A stretch of DNA of 62,590 nucleotides from Chloroflexota bacterium (GCA_029782225.1 JAKOVF010000221.1:1-62590), one strand, 5' to 3'; positions 36,463 to 46,225 are shown, counted from the first letter of the stretch. Notes: generated by a model not told the origin, from the sequence alone. Translations and numbers: made by a program.

Positions 36463-36492
36463 TTGCAAAGAAATTGTGATTTATAGTATAAT
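36463..36492 (+). promoter_or_regulatory. Promoter for the NusG-like gene
   Basis: TTGCAA (36463-36468) and TATAAT (36487-36492) with 18-base spacing face the NusG-like gene. The start codon is at 36691, so a leader of about 190 bases is expected; it contains no obvious gene. Confidence 0.6.
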
Positions 36493-36690
36493 GGTGAAGT
36501 AGCTGGATTGACATTTATCCGTAAGGGGAACCGTAGTTCGTAAAGGCTCTTATTTGTGCGCTTGGGATGGGAAGAATAGGCGCGGGTAATCATGCTGAGA
36601 TGAAATCTAGGCACCGAAGCTCACAGTGATCAGCCCACTCCTCATGATGAAGGTAATCTTGGATCCACCAGGATATTGGGTCGAGGTCGT

Positions 36691-37209
36691 ATGCAACACT
36701 GGTATGTCATACACAGCAAACACCAAAAGGAATCACTCCTGCAGGAGCAATTAAGTCTACACAACCTTGAAGTGTATTGTCCAATGCTGCAAATGGAAGG
36801 GAAGAGTCCGCGAGCACGCAAAGCGTGGCCTTATTTCCCTGGCTACCTGTTTACACATGTAGACCTGGCAGATGTGAGCACATCTGTGCTTAGGTGGCTA
36901 CCTGGCGCCATCGGATTAGTGAGCTTTGGAGGTGAACCTGCTTACGTCCCAGATACTCTGCTGAATACGATCCGTTGTCGAATAGAGCAGATCAATGACA
37001 CGAACAGGATGTTGTTGCAGAAAACTCTAAAACCAGGTGATAAGGTAATGGTACATTCTGGGCCTTTTGCAGGCTATGAGGCTATCTTCTGCACTCAACT
37101 TCGTGATACTGAACGTGTTCAGGTGTTGCTCCAGTTACTACAGGACCATACTGTCCGCGTGGACTTACCGGTAAGTTGTATAACAGCCATAAAACAGAAT
37201 CGACCTTAG
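36691..37209 (+). CDS. NusG/RfaH-family transcription antiterminator paralogue
   Basis: 172 residues from ATG 36691, which has GAGG at a suitable distance; an upstream in-frame start is less likely. The N-terminal NGN domain begins MQHWYVIHSKHQKESLLQEQL and contains the RARKAWPYFPGYLFTHVDL segment shared by RfaH, LoaP and UpxY proteins. The C-terminal KOW domain reads KPGDKVMVHSGPFAGYEAIF. Specialised NusG paralogues ride on RNA polymerase through long polysaccharide or metabolite operons. It is not general NusG, as no ribosomal or secE genes are near. Its likely target is the pel leader or the beta-helix gene. Confidence 0.85.
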   Translation: MQHWYVIHSKHQKESLLQEQLSLHNLEVYCPMLQMEGKSPRARKAWPYFPGYLFTHVDLADVSTSVLRWLPGAIGLVSFGGEPAYVPDTLLNTIRCRIEQINDTNRMLLQKTLKPGDKVMVHSGPFAGYEAIFCTQLRDTERVQVLLQLLQDHTVRVDLPVSCITAIKQNRP

Positions 37210-37429
37210 GTCCGGAACGACAGGATCGATTGCATGTTCAAGGGGGAATTCCTGGCGGCATTTGTAAGAATGTCGGGGGCGGAGCATACCATATTGTTAT
37301 TAGCACCGGGGAAAGGCTCATTTACTCAAACTTTCCTGAGATGACATTCCCTTCCTGTATTGAATGGATCGCGGCGCAAAATAAACTCGGCACAGATAGC
37401 TTGAAATTGAGATGCGGTTTTACGTGCTG

Positions 37430-37583
37430 TCACAACCCAGCGGTACCACGGCCACTGGATAATCTCACCCCTGCCGATCTATTTTTTGGAACAACCCAGG
37501 AGGTCCTGACACGACGAGACTACACAAAGAACCAGTCCCTGCAGCAAAGGCGTTTGCATGGCTTGCAAACGTTTGCAATATGA
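37430..37583 (+). pseudogene. Frameshifted C-terminal remnant of a DDE transposase (IS3/IS481-like)
   Basis: One frame gives TTQRYHG and the next gives PLDNLTPADLFFG, then EVLTRRDYTKNQSLQQRR. Together they match the end of integrase-core transposases, where RYHEAL.N.TPAD.Y.G and a basic tail occur. One missing base at CACGGCCACTGG separates the frames. No catalytic region or terminal inverted repeats are visible. The 37215-37430 stretch before it has no recognisable gene. Confidence 0.7.
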
Positions 37584-37874
37584 TCCTCACACAGACCGGG
37601 AAACCACTGCTTATTGCCTTATATTTCTTAAATCTTCTGCCAACTGGAAACAGATAAACCGATTTTCCGACGAGCAAGTTCCGTAGGCCTAACGTAAGGG
37701 ATTTTTGTACTTTATAGTAAGAACTCAACTACCGTGCGGAATACCTTAGTGCTGAGGGGAAAACTAAATAGTTCATGTAAAAGTGGATGCCACGAACCAA
37801 GGATGAATATTGGTCGCTTTACCCTTCGAGCTGAATTCTACAGAGGAGGGAAAAATCCTTGCGGAGCAAATAGC

Positions 37875-37899
37875 GAAACCGGCCACAACGGCTGGTTTC
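37875..37899 (+). promoter_or_regulatory. Hairpin in the leader of the beta-helix gene
   Basis: GAAACCGGCC and GGCTGGTTTC form a 10-bp stem (one G-T pair) with an ACAAC loop, about 55 bases before the start codon. There is no T-tract, so it is not a terminator; a structured leader is possible. The remaining 37584-37874 stretch shows no gene. Confidence 0.4.
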
Positions 37900-37954
37900 A
37901 CTGTTTAATCGGATATATTCAATCCTTTTTGTTCTGGATGAAATGGAGGCCATA

Positions 37955-40900
37955 ATGAAAGACCAAGTCAAAGTTCGTATGTTTTCTGTTATCACCATTT
38001 TGATCATTTTGTTCGCCGCGCTGGGGTTGCCAGCCAGTGTGGCTCGTGCTGCCGGCACCATATACTATGTGGACAACACGGTCGCGTGCGATGATTACGC
38101 GCTGGGCTCGGGCTCAATGGCATTGCCGTTCTGTCATATTCAGAGGGGGGCAGACGTAGCCTTGACCCCTGGCGACACAGTGTACGTTCTGCACGGCACA
38201 TATGCAGAGACGGTTATCCCGGCGGCCAGTGGTACGGTCGGCAATCCGATCACCTTCAAGGCGGATCCGGGCGTTACTGTAAACGGCCAGCCTGGTACAC
38301 CTACCCTAGCCTACTCTGGCTTTGCAGTGAGCACGAAGAGCTATATCGTCATCGACGGCTTCAATATCGACAATACCAGCCTGAAGGGCATCTATGTCGA
38401 TAGCTCAAGCTACATTACGATCTCGCGCAACCATGTAACGCGTGCTGGCGCCAGTTCACAATTTCACCCCTATGAGCAGGGCATCTATGTGAAGAATACT
38501 AGCTACTCCCAGATCACCGAGAACACAACGGACCACAACACGTGTATTGGCATTCGCGTGGTTGGTGGTGGTCATAATGAGGTCAGCAAGAACCTCTCAT
38601 TTTCCAATTACTCGGTCATCGAGACCGATGCGGCCGGGATAGAATTGACCGGCAGCAGCTATAACACGGTGATCAACAACATCACCTACAGCAATGAGGA
38701 CAGCGGCATCAATATTTACATCTGGGATACTGCAACCCCCGTCCAGTCCACCTACAACCTGATCATCGGAAATCTCAGCTATGAAAATGGCGACCACGGC
38801 ATTGACCACAATAATTCGCCCTACAACACGGTCATTGGTAACACGGTGCAGGGAAATGGCACCGTCGGAATCAACTTCGAGGGCGAAACCACGACAGGCT
38901 CACATCACGCGACAGTAGCCAACAACATCAGCGTTGGGAACGGGTTTACTCCCCCGACCGGCTCGTTCGGCGGCAATTTGCGCGTGGATAGCGCTTCAAT
39001 TGCAGGTACGACCATCGACTACGACCTCTTCAACCGCGAAAGCGCCAGTGTCCAGATCATCTGGAATAACAACAACTACGTTTCCCTCGCAGCGTTCAAG
39101 GCTGCGGTGCCCACCCAGGAAGTGCACGGACTGGAAGGGAATCCACTCTTTGTGGACCCGGTCGTGCCCGCCCTGAGGCAAACAGGCGTGCCCTATGTCG
39201 GCGCCGGCGCTATCGGCGATTATCACCTGACCCTGGGGTCACCTGCAATTGACAGCGCCAATTCCAATGCATCCAATGAACCGCTTTACGATATCGAAGG
39301 CACTGCCCGGGTGGACGATCCAGAAACGGTCAATACTGGAGCCGGAACACGGTCATATGATGATCGCGGCGCCTATGAATACCAGCCCCGCAAAACCAGT
39401 ACGACTGTCGTGAACTGCGGTACAGGAACGCCGGTAGTTACGTATGGCAGCACCATCAGTTGTGTGGCTACCGTGACCGCATCGAGCGGGACTGTCAGTC
39501 CAACCGGCCACGTTACCTGGACGACAGGCGGCTCAGGAACCTTCACGGGCAATCCGTGCACGCTGTCCGGTTCAGGCGGAACGGCAACCTGCTCGGTGAC
39601 CTATCAGCCCAGTGCTGTCGGAACAGGATCACACCTGATCACCGCCGCCTATGCGGGGGATGGCGGTTTCATTTCCAGCAGCAGCAACCAGACCGTCACC
39701 GTTAATCGAAAGGCAGCTTCCGTCACACCGAATACGGCCAGCAAAGTCTATGGCAGCACTGATCCGGCCCTGACCGGCGTTCTGACCGGCTTCGTGGCTG
39801 CTGACAATGTGACAGCCACCTACACGCGCGTGGCGGGCGAAACGGTAGCAAGCAGTCCGTATACCATAAGTGCCACGCTGAGCCCGGCCGGTGCGCTCGT
39901 TAACTACAATGTTACCTACAATACCGCCAATTTCAGCGTCACTCCCAAACCTCTAACGATCACAAGTGTGGTAGCCAATGGCAAGGTCTACGATCGCACG
40001 GCTACAGCAACTTTGAACCTGGGCGCTGCAACCCTCGTGGGTGTGATTGCGCCGGATGTTGTTACGATCAATAGCAGCTCGGCGACAGCCACGTTCGCCA
40101 GCACCAATGCAGGAACCTGGGCCGTCACGGCTTCTGGTTTCAGCTTGAGCGGCGCGGGGGTAGGAAATTACACCCTGGCCGCCCAGCCCACTGTTCCCAA
40201 CGCGACCATCACTCCCAAGTCTGTGAGCCTGACAGGGGTGTTGGCGAATAACAAAACCTATGATGGCACCACGGCTGCGACCTTCAATCTGAGCGGCGCT
40301 TCATTGACTGGTGTGATTGCGCCGGATGTCGTTACAATCAATAGCAGCTCGGCGACTGGCACATTTGCCAGCGCCAATGCAGGGACCTGGGCCGTCACGG
40401 CTTCCGGTTTCAGTTTGAGCGGTGCAGCAGGGGCAAATTACACCCTGGTTACCCAGCCTACTGTTCCCAACGCGACTATCAGTCCCAAGGCGGCTTCGGT
40501 CACGCCGAGCACTGCCAGCAAAGTCTATGGCAGCACTGATCCGGCCCTGACCGGCGTTCTGACGGGTTTTGTGGCCGCAGATAATGTGACGGCGACCTAC
40601 AGCCGCACTGCGGGTGAGACCGTTGCGGGCAGTCCGTATACGATCAGTGCCACACTCAGCCCGGCCGGTGTGCTTGGCAACTACACCATCACGTACAACA
40701 CCGCCAGCTTCACGATCACGAAGAGACCGATCACGGTCACTGCGGATGCCAAGAGCAAGGTTTATGGCAGTATTGACCCGGCCCTTACCTATCACATTAC
40801 CAGCGGCTCGCTCTTTGGCACTGATACCTTCTCCGGAGCACTGGGCCGAGTTGCCGGTGAGAACATCGGCACTTACGCCATCACTCAGGGCAGTCTGGTA

Positions 40901-42379
40901 TTGAATGCCAACTACAACCTCACTTTTGTGGGTGCCAACCTCACGATTACCAAGGTTCCGCTGACCGTTAAGGCGGATGACAAAGCCATCAGCTACGGTG
41001 ACCCCGACCCGATCTTCACCATCACATACAGCGGCTTCCTCACCGGTGAGACGGCGGCTGTCCTCGATACGCAACCGACTTGTGATGTTGCCGATCCGCA
41101 TACTGACATGGGCATGTACCCGATCGTCTGCTCAGGCGGCGCTGACACCATCTATTCATTTGTGTACGTCAATGGCGTATTGACCGTTGGTACTGTTACT
41201 ACACCTCCACCAGCGGCCACCCTTATCAACCCTACGGCAGGCATCAGCACGATCAAACCGACCTACTCCTGGAATGAAGTGCTCGCTTCAAGCTGGTACC
41301 GACTCTTTGTCAACACCCCTTCGGGCACGATCATCGATCAGTGGTATGAAGCCACGGTCTGCAATAGTGGCGTCTGCTCGGTCACGCCTGATATCACCCT
41401 GACAAATGGCACCAGCTATAACTGGTGGATCCAGACCTGGAACTCATACGGTGCCGGCCCCTGGAGCACCGCGAAGAGCTTCAACGTTGCCATCGCGCTG
41501 CCCGGCAAGGCCACACTGACCAGCCCCAACGGCGCCATTAGCACGAACAAACCGACCTACACCTGGACTCCTGTCACGGGCGCGAGCTGGTACTATCTGT
41601 GGGTCAGCGGCCCATCCGGCCCGGTTATCAAAACCTGGTATGATGCCTCAGTCTGCACGACATCCTGCTCGGTCACGCCTGATATCACCCTGACAAATGG
41701 CACCAGCTACAACTGGTGGATCCAGACCTGGAACCCAGGCGGCACCGGTCCATGGAGCGATGCCATGAGCTTCAATGTGGCCATCCCGCTGCCCGGTAAG
41801 GCCACACTGACCAGCCCCAACGGCACCATCAGCACAACCAAACCTACCTACACCTGGACTCCTGTCACGGGTTCTACTTGGTACTACCTGTCGGTCAAGG
41901 GCCCATCCGGCCCGGTCATCCAAACCTGGTATGATGCCTCGGTCTGCACGACATCCTGCTCGGTCACACCGACCACTGCCCTGGCAAACGGTACGAACTA
42001 TACCTGGTGGGTCCAGACCTGGAACCCAGGCGGCACCGGTCCATGGAGCGATGCCATGAGCTTCAATGTGGCCATCCCGCTGCCCGGTAAGGCCACACTG
42101 ACCAGCCCCAACGGCGCCATCAGCACTGTTCAACCAACTTACTCCTGGACTCTGGTCACGGGCTCTACTTGGTACTACCTGTCAGTCAAGGCCCCATCCG
42201 GTCCGGTCATCCAGACCTGGTATAAGGCCTCGGATGTTTGCATCAGCGGCACCTGCTCGGTCACACCGACCACCACGCTGACAAATGGAGGCAGTTACAC
42301 CTGGTGGGTCCAGACCTGGAATGAAGCCGGCACAGGTCCATGGAGCGACCCCGCGAACTTCAACGTCGCCACTCCATAA
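37955..42379 (+). CDS. Giant secreted beta-helix surface protein with MBG/YDG-like and tandem C-terminal repeats
   Basis: 1474 residues from ATG 37955 (GGAGG five bases upstream). A signal peptide ends near ARAAG. Residues about 25-480 are a right-handed beta-helix of PbH1 type with NxxxxN turns (YNTVINNITYSNEDSG). Residues about 485-585 form an Ig-like domain. Residues about 586-1085 contain six MBG/YDG-like modules, marked by KVYGSTDPALTG or NNKTYDGTTAATFNL. Four tandem repeats of about 95 residues end the protein, each with PTYTWTPVTGxxWYYL and WWxQTWN. No LPXTG or membrane anchor is seen. It is probably a carbohydrate-binding or adhesive surface protein; the ligand is unknown. Confidence 0.85.
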   Translation: MKDQVKVRMFSVITILIILFAALGLPASVARAAGTIYYVDNTVACDDYALGSGSMALPFCHIQRGADVALTPGDTVYVLHGTYAETVIPAASGTVGNPITFKADPGVTVNGQPGTPTLAYSGFAVSTKSYIVIDGFNIDNTSLKGIYVDSSSYITISRNHVTRAGASSQFHPYEQGIYVKNTSYSQITENTTDHNTCIGIRVVGGGHNEVSKNLSFSNYSVIETDAAGIELTGSSYNTVINNITYSNEDSGINIYIWDTATPVQSTYNLIIGNLSYENGDHGIDHNNSPYNTVIGNTVQGNGTVGINFEGETTTGSHHATVANNISVGNGFTPPTGSFGGNLRVDSASIAGTTIDYDLFNRESASVQIIWNNNNYVSLAAFKAAVPTQEVHGLEGNPLFVDPVVPALRQTGVPYVGAGAIGDYHLTLGSPAIDSANSNASNEPLYDIEGTARVDDPETVNTGAGTRSYDDRGAYEYQPRKTSTTVVNCGTGTPVVTYGSTISCVATVTASSGTVSPTGHVTWTTGGSGTFTGNPCTLSGSGGTATCSVTYQPSAVGTGSHLITAAYAGDGGFISSSSNQTVTVNRKAASVTPNTASKVYGSTDPALTGVLTGFVAADNVTATYTRVAGETVASSPYTISATLSPAGALVNYNVTYNTANFSVTPKPLTITSVVANGKVYDRTATATLNLGAATLVGVIAPDVVTINSSSATATFASTNAGTWAVTASGFSLSGAGVGNYTLAAQPTVPNATITPKSVSLTGVLANNKTYDGTTAATFNLSGASLTGVIAPDVVTINSSSATGTFASANAGTWAVTASGFSLSGAAGANYTLVTQPTVPNATISPKAASVTPSTASKVYGSTDPALTGVLTGFVAADNVTATYSRTAGETVAGSPYTISATLSPAGVLGNYTITYNTASFTITKRPITVTADAKSKVYGSIDPALTYHITSGSLFGTDTFSGALGRVAGENIGTYAITQGSLVLNANYNLTFVGANLTITKVPLTVKADDKAISYGDPDPIFTITYSGFLTGETAAVLDTQPTCDVADPHTDMGMYPIVCSGGADTIYSFVYVNGVLTVGTVTTPPPAATLINPTAGISTIKPTYSWNEVLASSWYRLFVNTPSGTIIDQWYEATVCNSGVCSVTPDITLTNGTSYNWWIQTWNSYGAGPWSTAKSFNVAIALPGKATLTSPNGAISTNKPTYTWTPVTGASWYYLWVSGPSGPVIKTWYDASVCTTSCSVTPDITLTNGTSYNWWIQTWNPGGTGPWSDAMSFNVAIPLPGKATLTSPNGTISTTKPTYTWTPVTGSTWYYLSVKGPSGPVIQTWYDASVCTTSCSVTPTTALANGTNYTWWVQTWNPGGTGPWSDAMSFNVAIPLPGKATLTSPNGAISTVQPTYSWTLVTGSTWYYLSVKAPSGPVIQTWYKASDVCISGTCSVTPTTTLTNGGSYTWWVQTWNEAGTGPWSDPANFNVATP
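41200..42376 (+). repeat. Four tandem coding repeats of about 290 bases
   Basis: The C-terminal third of the beta-helix gene repeats a unit of about 290 bases four times. The last three copies are nearly identical at the nucleotide level over long stretches (for example AAGGCCACACTGACCAGCCC recurs), showing recent duplication or gene conversion. The first copy is the most divergent. Confidence 0.85.
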
Positions 42380-42410
42380 GGCAAGCGAATCATCGAAACC
42401 CCAATAAGTT

Positions 42411-42445
42411 ATTGGCCCGGAACTTAGGTTCCGGGCCAATCTTTT
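42411..42445 (+). terminator. Intrinsic terminator after the beta-helix gene
   Basis: A perfect 13-bp stem, ATTGGCCCGGAAC with its complement, closes on a TTAG loop and is followed by CTTTTT. It lies 32 bases after the stop codon. Confidence 0.92.
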
Positions 42446-42626
42446 TAATACTATCAACGAATCATGGATGAGAGCAACACAAGATCGTAATCAATTGAGT
42501 TTGATAATCCACCGTGCAATTCCAATACTGATCAACCCGATTGGCTCTCGCCCTGTCCATCGGTCAACACAGGGGGTGCCTCCCATCTCGAAGCTGTGGC
42601 TGCAAATCGAATATAATTTTGGTTCT

Positions 42627-43880
42627 ATGCTTACAAGATTACTGGGTCACTCATCCCTTTCAAAGCAATACCAATCGAATTTCTTTCACCTTTATATGGA
42701 TATTGCCTGGTTCGGCGTCTTGAGTGGCTCCGCGCTGAACTTCGTCAACATCTATGCCACTCGCCTGGGCGCAAGCGGGTTTCAGATTGGTCTGATGGTT
42801 GCCATGTCTGCCGCCGTAAATCTTTTCCTTGCCATTCCTGCAGGCCGCTGGATCGAAAAGCGACATACAGGCCAGGCTGTCTTCTGGTCATCGATTTGGT
42901 TCCGTCTTGGCTATGTCACGTGGGTCGGGCTCCCGTGGTTTTTCAAGCCACAGGGCCAGATCGTGGCTCTGATTGTCCTCACCTTCCTCATGGCAATCCC
43001 CCTCACACCTTTAGGCGTGGGTTTCAACGCGCTTTTTGCAGAAGCGGTTCCTGAAGAACACCGCGCACGTGTAGCAAGCATCCGCAACATGACCGTTGCG
43101 GTAACCTATATGGGGTCATCGCTGTTGAGCGGTTATCTTCTCAACCGCCTGCCCTTCCCCGCCGGGTATCAGATCATTTTTTTGATCGGCGCAGTTGCCG
43201 CGTTGATGAGCAGTTTCCATATCTTTTTCATACGGCCACTGAAAAAAGAATCGACCTCGCCTCCTTCCGCCCCTCAGCCTGATCTCGTAGCCAGGGCAAA
43301 ATCATCCCCGGGGCTCGCCTCCGCACTCCGTCTCGATATCTGGAAGACTCCGTTTCGAAATGTGCTGCTAGTCCTGCTGGCGCTGCACCTGACCCATGCG
43401 CTGACAACGCCCATCTATCCTCTCTATAACGTCCGTGTACTCCATCTGACCGATGACAATATTGGTATTGGCACAGCGCTTTTTTATCTGACCATGTTGC
43501 TCGGATCGTTCCGTTTTCGGCGGCTGGCACACTACTTCGGCAACAAAAAAGTGACAGGCTTCGGCATGATCGGCATGTCCATTTACCCATTGCTGCTGGC
43601 ATTTTCGAAAACGGTCGGACATTTCTACATCGTATCCTTGCTCGGTGGTTTCACCTGGGCTTTCGTCAACGGAGCCTATGCCAACTATATGCTCGAACGC
43701 ATCCCGGCTACCGATCGTCCTTCTCATCTGGCATGGTACAACATTATCATGAATATAGCCCTGCTTTCGAGCTCCCTGGTTGCACCACTTATCGCGGTCA
43801 AGCTCGGCCTGGTTGGCGCCCTGCTGCTCTTTGGAATCCTTCGCGTCCTTGCTGGACTTGGGATTCTGCGCTGGGGTTAA
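42627..43880 (+). CDS. Major facilitator superfamily transporter
   Basis: 417 residues from ATG 42627 with about twelve hydrophobic helices. The loop GRWIEKRHTGQAVFWSS matches the MFS motif A position between helices 2 and 3. The frame is open upstream to 42468, but that extension has no membrane segments and no family match, and a TATAAT box lies at 42612-42617, nine bases before the chosen ATG. The substrate is unknown. It converges with the CPBP protease gene 38 bases away. Confidence 0.85.
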   Translation: MLTRLLGHSSLSKQYQSNFFHLYMDIAWFGVLSGSALNFVNIYATRLGASGFQIGLMVAMSAAVNLFLAIPAGRWIEKRHTGQAVFWSSIWFRLGYVTWVGLPWFFKPQGQIVALIVLTFLMAIPLTPLGVGFNALFAEAVPEEHRARVASIRNMTVAVTYMGSSLLSGYLLNRLPFPAGYQIIFLIGAVAALMSSFHIFFIRPLKKESTSPPSAPQPDLVARAKSSPGLASALRLDIWKTPFRNVLLVLLALHLTHALTTPIYPLYNVRVLHLTDDNIGIGTALFYLTMLLGSFRFRRLAHYFGNKKVTGFGMIGMSIYPLLLAFSKTVGHFYIVSLLGGFTWAFVNGAYANYMLERIPATDRPSHLAWYNIIMNIALLSSSLVAPLIAVKLGLVGALLLFGILRVLAGLGILRWG

Positions 43881-43918
43881 CGATCACCCTGGGTTGAGCG
43901 GAGGCAAAGCACCCGACT

Positions 43919-44758
43919 CTAACTCAGAAGTCTCAATAAAACCAGATATGCTCCAGCGTTGTAGGCGGCATGAGCCATCATCCCCGGCGCAAGCGAACGC
44001 GTCCGCCAGGCGAATAGGCCGAGGATGAGACCTGCCAGGGGAACGACGACCCAGAAATTGAAAGGCAGAGCATCCTTGAAATACCAGTGTGCACTTACGA
44101 AGATCGCGCCCTGCATCAGCCAGATCCAGAATTCCTTCCAGCCCAGCCGGCGCAGATAGCCCCAGAGAAATCCGCGGAACAATGGTTCCTCAGAAACCGA
44201 TGCGAACCCAACTTGGTACAGAAATGTCATCCCGGTGGAGGCAGCCACAGCTGGCAATGAAACCTGGCTTGGCCGGCTTAATGTCGCATTTGACTGGAAT
44301 GAATCCAGGTTTCGCAGTGCGGAAAACGCTATCCCCAGGACGAGTCCGCTGAACACCCAGACCCAGGTCCCTCCGCTTATTTTTCCCAGCAGGTGACCGC
44401 TCAACCAGAGCGCAGCCAACAGCCCAAAGGCAATCATCCATAGCAGAATCGACATGGTATGTGGGAATGTGACCGGGGAATTAATTCCTAAAGACTGCAG
44501 AACAAGCGTCTGAAGCGGCTTGAATGCGATAATGACGAGAACGGCAACAGAATCCAGGTGCATCGTAGCCAGGTCATTTCTTTCCCACCAGATCAAAAGC
44601 GCGGTTAGCAAATAGGTACCCACATGAAAGATAGTCACCCCCCACTGGCCGTCGATAGGGGAAAAATAGGTCATAGCAAGAGTGAATGGGATTCTCAAGA
44701 GCAAAAGCACAGCAATGATCAGCCATCCCACGCTCTGATGAAGAAGACGCCCATACAT
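43919..44758 (-). CDS. CPBP-family intramembrane metalloprotease
   Basis: About 279 residues with eight or so membrane helices and the Abi/CAAX-protease motifs: SVSEEPLFRGFLWG (EExxxR), FVSAHWYF and MMAHAAYNAGAY with the metal-binding histidines. Members cleave prenylated proteins or act in bacteriocin self-immunity and regulated proteolysis; the substrate here is unknown. ATG 44758 is chosen; a TTG two codons upstream is the alternative. It diverges from smpB. Confidence 0.87.
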   Translation of the reverse strand: MYGRLLHQSVGWLIIAVLLLLRIPFTLAMTYFSPIDGQWGVTIFHVGTYLLTALLIWWERNDLATMHLDSVAVLVIIAFKPLQTLVLQSLGINSPVTFPHTMSILLWMIAFGLLAALWLSGHLLGKISGGTWVWVFSGLVLGIAFSALRNLDSFQSNATLSRPSQVSLPAVAASTGMTFLYQVGFASVSEEPLFRGFLWGYLRRLGWKEFWIWLMQGAIFVSAHWYFKDALPFNFWVVVPLAGLILGLFAWRTRSLAPGMMAHAAYNAGAYLVLLRLLS

Positions 44759-44893
44759 GATCAATTAACCTTGGTTTCTTGAATATCTGTGAACACCAAA
44801 TCTTCCGCATGGAATTACGCGATTTCGAAGCAGCTCGCCCTGGCAGGCTGCAAGTCAGATGTTTATTTGTGCAACAAGCGGTAAAATCAAGCT

Positions 44894-45352
44894 GTGGCTG
44901 AAAACATCAAAGTCGTAGCAAATAATCGCAGAGCGGGTTTCGAGTATTTCTTGCTGGAGAGGTTCGAGGCGGGGTTGGCTTTGACCGGGACGGAGATCAA
45001 GTCCATTCGGGCAGGACAGATGAGCATCGCCGAGGCCTACGTGGACGTGGAAAATGGAGAAGAGGCCTGGCTCATCGAGTCGCACATTGCCCCTTATGAA
45101 CAGGGCAACCGCTTCAACCATGAGCCCAAACGCAAGCGCCGACTGCTGCTCCATAAGAAAGAGATCCGCGAACTGTGGAACAACGTCCGCCAGAAGGGCA
45201 TGACGATCGTACCCACGCGGGTCTATCTCAAGGACGGCCGCGCCAAGATCGAGATCGCACTGGCAAAAGGCAAGAAAGCTTACGACAAACGTGCGACCAT
45301 TGCCAAGCGCGATGAAGCGCGCAACAACGAAAGAGCGTCGAGAGTAAGATAG
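44894..45352 (+). CDS. smpB: SsrA-binding protein SmpB
   Basis: RNA-binding partner of tmRNA in trans-translation, rescuing stalled ribosomes. The 152 residues show the full family pattern: NRRAGFEYFLLERFEAGLAL, LTGTEIKSIRAGQMSI, HIAPYEQGNRFNHEPKRKR and a basic C-terminal tail that mimics the codon-anticodon helix. The start is GTG 44894 with no good ribosome-binding site; a TAAAAT sequence ends seven bases upstream, so a leaderless transcript is possible. No tmRNA gene was found nearby. Confidence 0.96.
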   Translation: MAENIKVVANNRRAGFEYFLLERFEAGLALTGTEIKSIRAGQMSIAEAYVDVENGEEAWLIESHIAPYEQGNRFNHEPKRKRRLLLHKKEIRELWNNVRQKGMTIVPTRVYLKDGRAKIEIALAKGKKAYDKRATIAKRDEARNNERASRVR

Positions 45353-45442
45353 TTTCCCGGTTCCATAATTGTGTAGTTGCTGGATTGGGTCGAGTGAGCG
45401 CACTATGGAACTGGCTGACCATCAAACGAGGGAACGAGTGAC

Positions 45443-46225
45443 ATGCAACCATCAACCATCGGCGGCATCAACCGCCTCCCTGAAGCCGAAAAACGGGCGA
45501 TCTACACCCGCTATATTCCACGTCAACTCTTGGAACGATTCAACCTGCCCGGCGCGGACTCTCAGCGTATCCAGCAATTTATGAAGTTCAAGTTCGCTCC
45601 CGGTTCCACGGACGTTGAGATGAGTCTCTTCCACGAACAGCGATTCCCTGATCCCATTCTGTATGCCCACCTGACCGATACCATGAACGGACAGGTCCAT
45701 GTGCTGCTCTACATCCTCAACGATCCCGATTCTCCCCGCTTCAACGTGGACCGAATGCCGGATGGCACGCCGACGAAATTTGGCACGTTCCAGAGGAATA
45801 TCGAAGCCGAGGCAGAGGCGCTCGAAGCAGGGCTGGCTCCAGGTCAGGTCAGACACGGCTTGCGGATGCTGGGTCAGGCGATTGACGCATTCGAAGGCTT
45901 CGTCAAAAGTCTGGGTCACGATATGTATTTCGTCGAGCCGCTGTATTACCATAACGCCGTCATCTTCGAGCGCTACGGATTCAGCTATCAGATGGGGAAA
46001 CGCCGGATGGACAGCATCCATGTCGGGTTCCAACCCGGAGGCGAATTGTCGGCATTGTTGGATGGGTCGAATCCGTTTCGCCAACTGGATGCCGGGCAGG
46101 GCATTCGCACCCGGTCCTGGGCGATTCACGACGGGATTCTCGGCGAACCGTTCACCAATGTGACCATGTACAAGCGCGTGGGAGTCGAATCCGGAGTCAA
46201 CACCACGCCGGGGTGCAACTGGTAG
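45443..46225 (+). CDS. Conserved hypothetical protein, possibly GNAT-related
   Basis: 260 residues, cytoplasmic, without signal or membrane segments. I do not recognise the family. A segment near 165-195 (VEPLYYHNAVIFERYGFSYQMGKRR) resembles the end of acetyltransferase folds, where a tyrosine follows an FERxGF turn, but a clear acetyl-CoA loop is not seen. The next two genes are genuine acetyltransferases, which adds weak support. The start ATG is preceded by AACGAGTG. Confidence 0.6.
   Translation: MQPSTIGGINRLPEAEKRAIYTRYIPRQLLERFNLPGADSQRIQQFMKFKFAPGSTDVEMSLFHEQRFPDPILYAHLTDTMNGQVHVLLYILNDPDSPRFNVDRMPDGTPTKFGTFQRNIEAEAEALEAGLAPGQVRHGLRMLGQAIDAFEGFVKSLGHDMYFVEPLYYHNAVIFERYGFSYQMGKRRMDSIHVGFQPGGELSALLDGSNPFRQLDAGQGIRTRSWAIHDGILGEPFTNVTMYKRVGVESGVNTTPGCNW

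Noticed and set aside
36210..36614. 134-codon minus-strand frame after the pel operon
   Set aside because: Composition is not protein-like, it lacks a ribosome-binding site and it overlaps the likely terminator and the NusG-like promoter.
37640..37720. GACGAGCAAGTTCCGTAGGCCTAA-like stretch (short core GGCCTAA) resembling part of a class I c-di-GMP riboswitch
   Set aside because: The 5' half, the GAAA tetraloop stem and the closing helix are missing, so the similarity is probably chance. A covariance-model search with a significant score would reverse this.
41648..42133. 161-codon minus-strand frame in the C-terminal repeats of the beta-helix gene
   Set aside because: Its internal repetition simply mirrors the coding repeats on the plus strand.
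38600..42379. CRISPR-like reading of the tandem repeats in the beta-helix gene
   Set aside because: The repeats are coding, about 290 bases long and without spacers; they are protein modules.
44765..45442. tmRNA gene expected near smpB
   Set aside because: No tRNA-Ala-like ends or tag reading frame were seen on either side of smpB.
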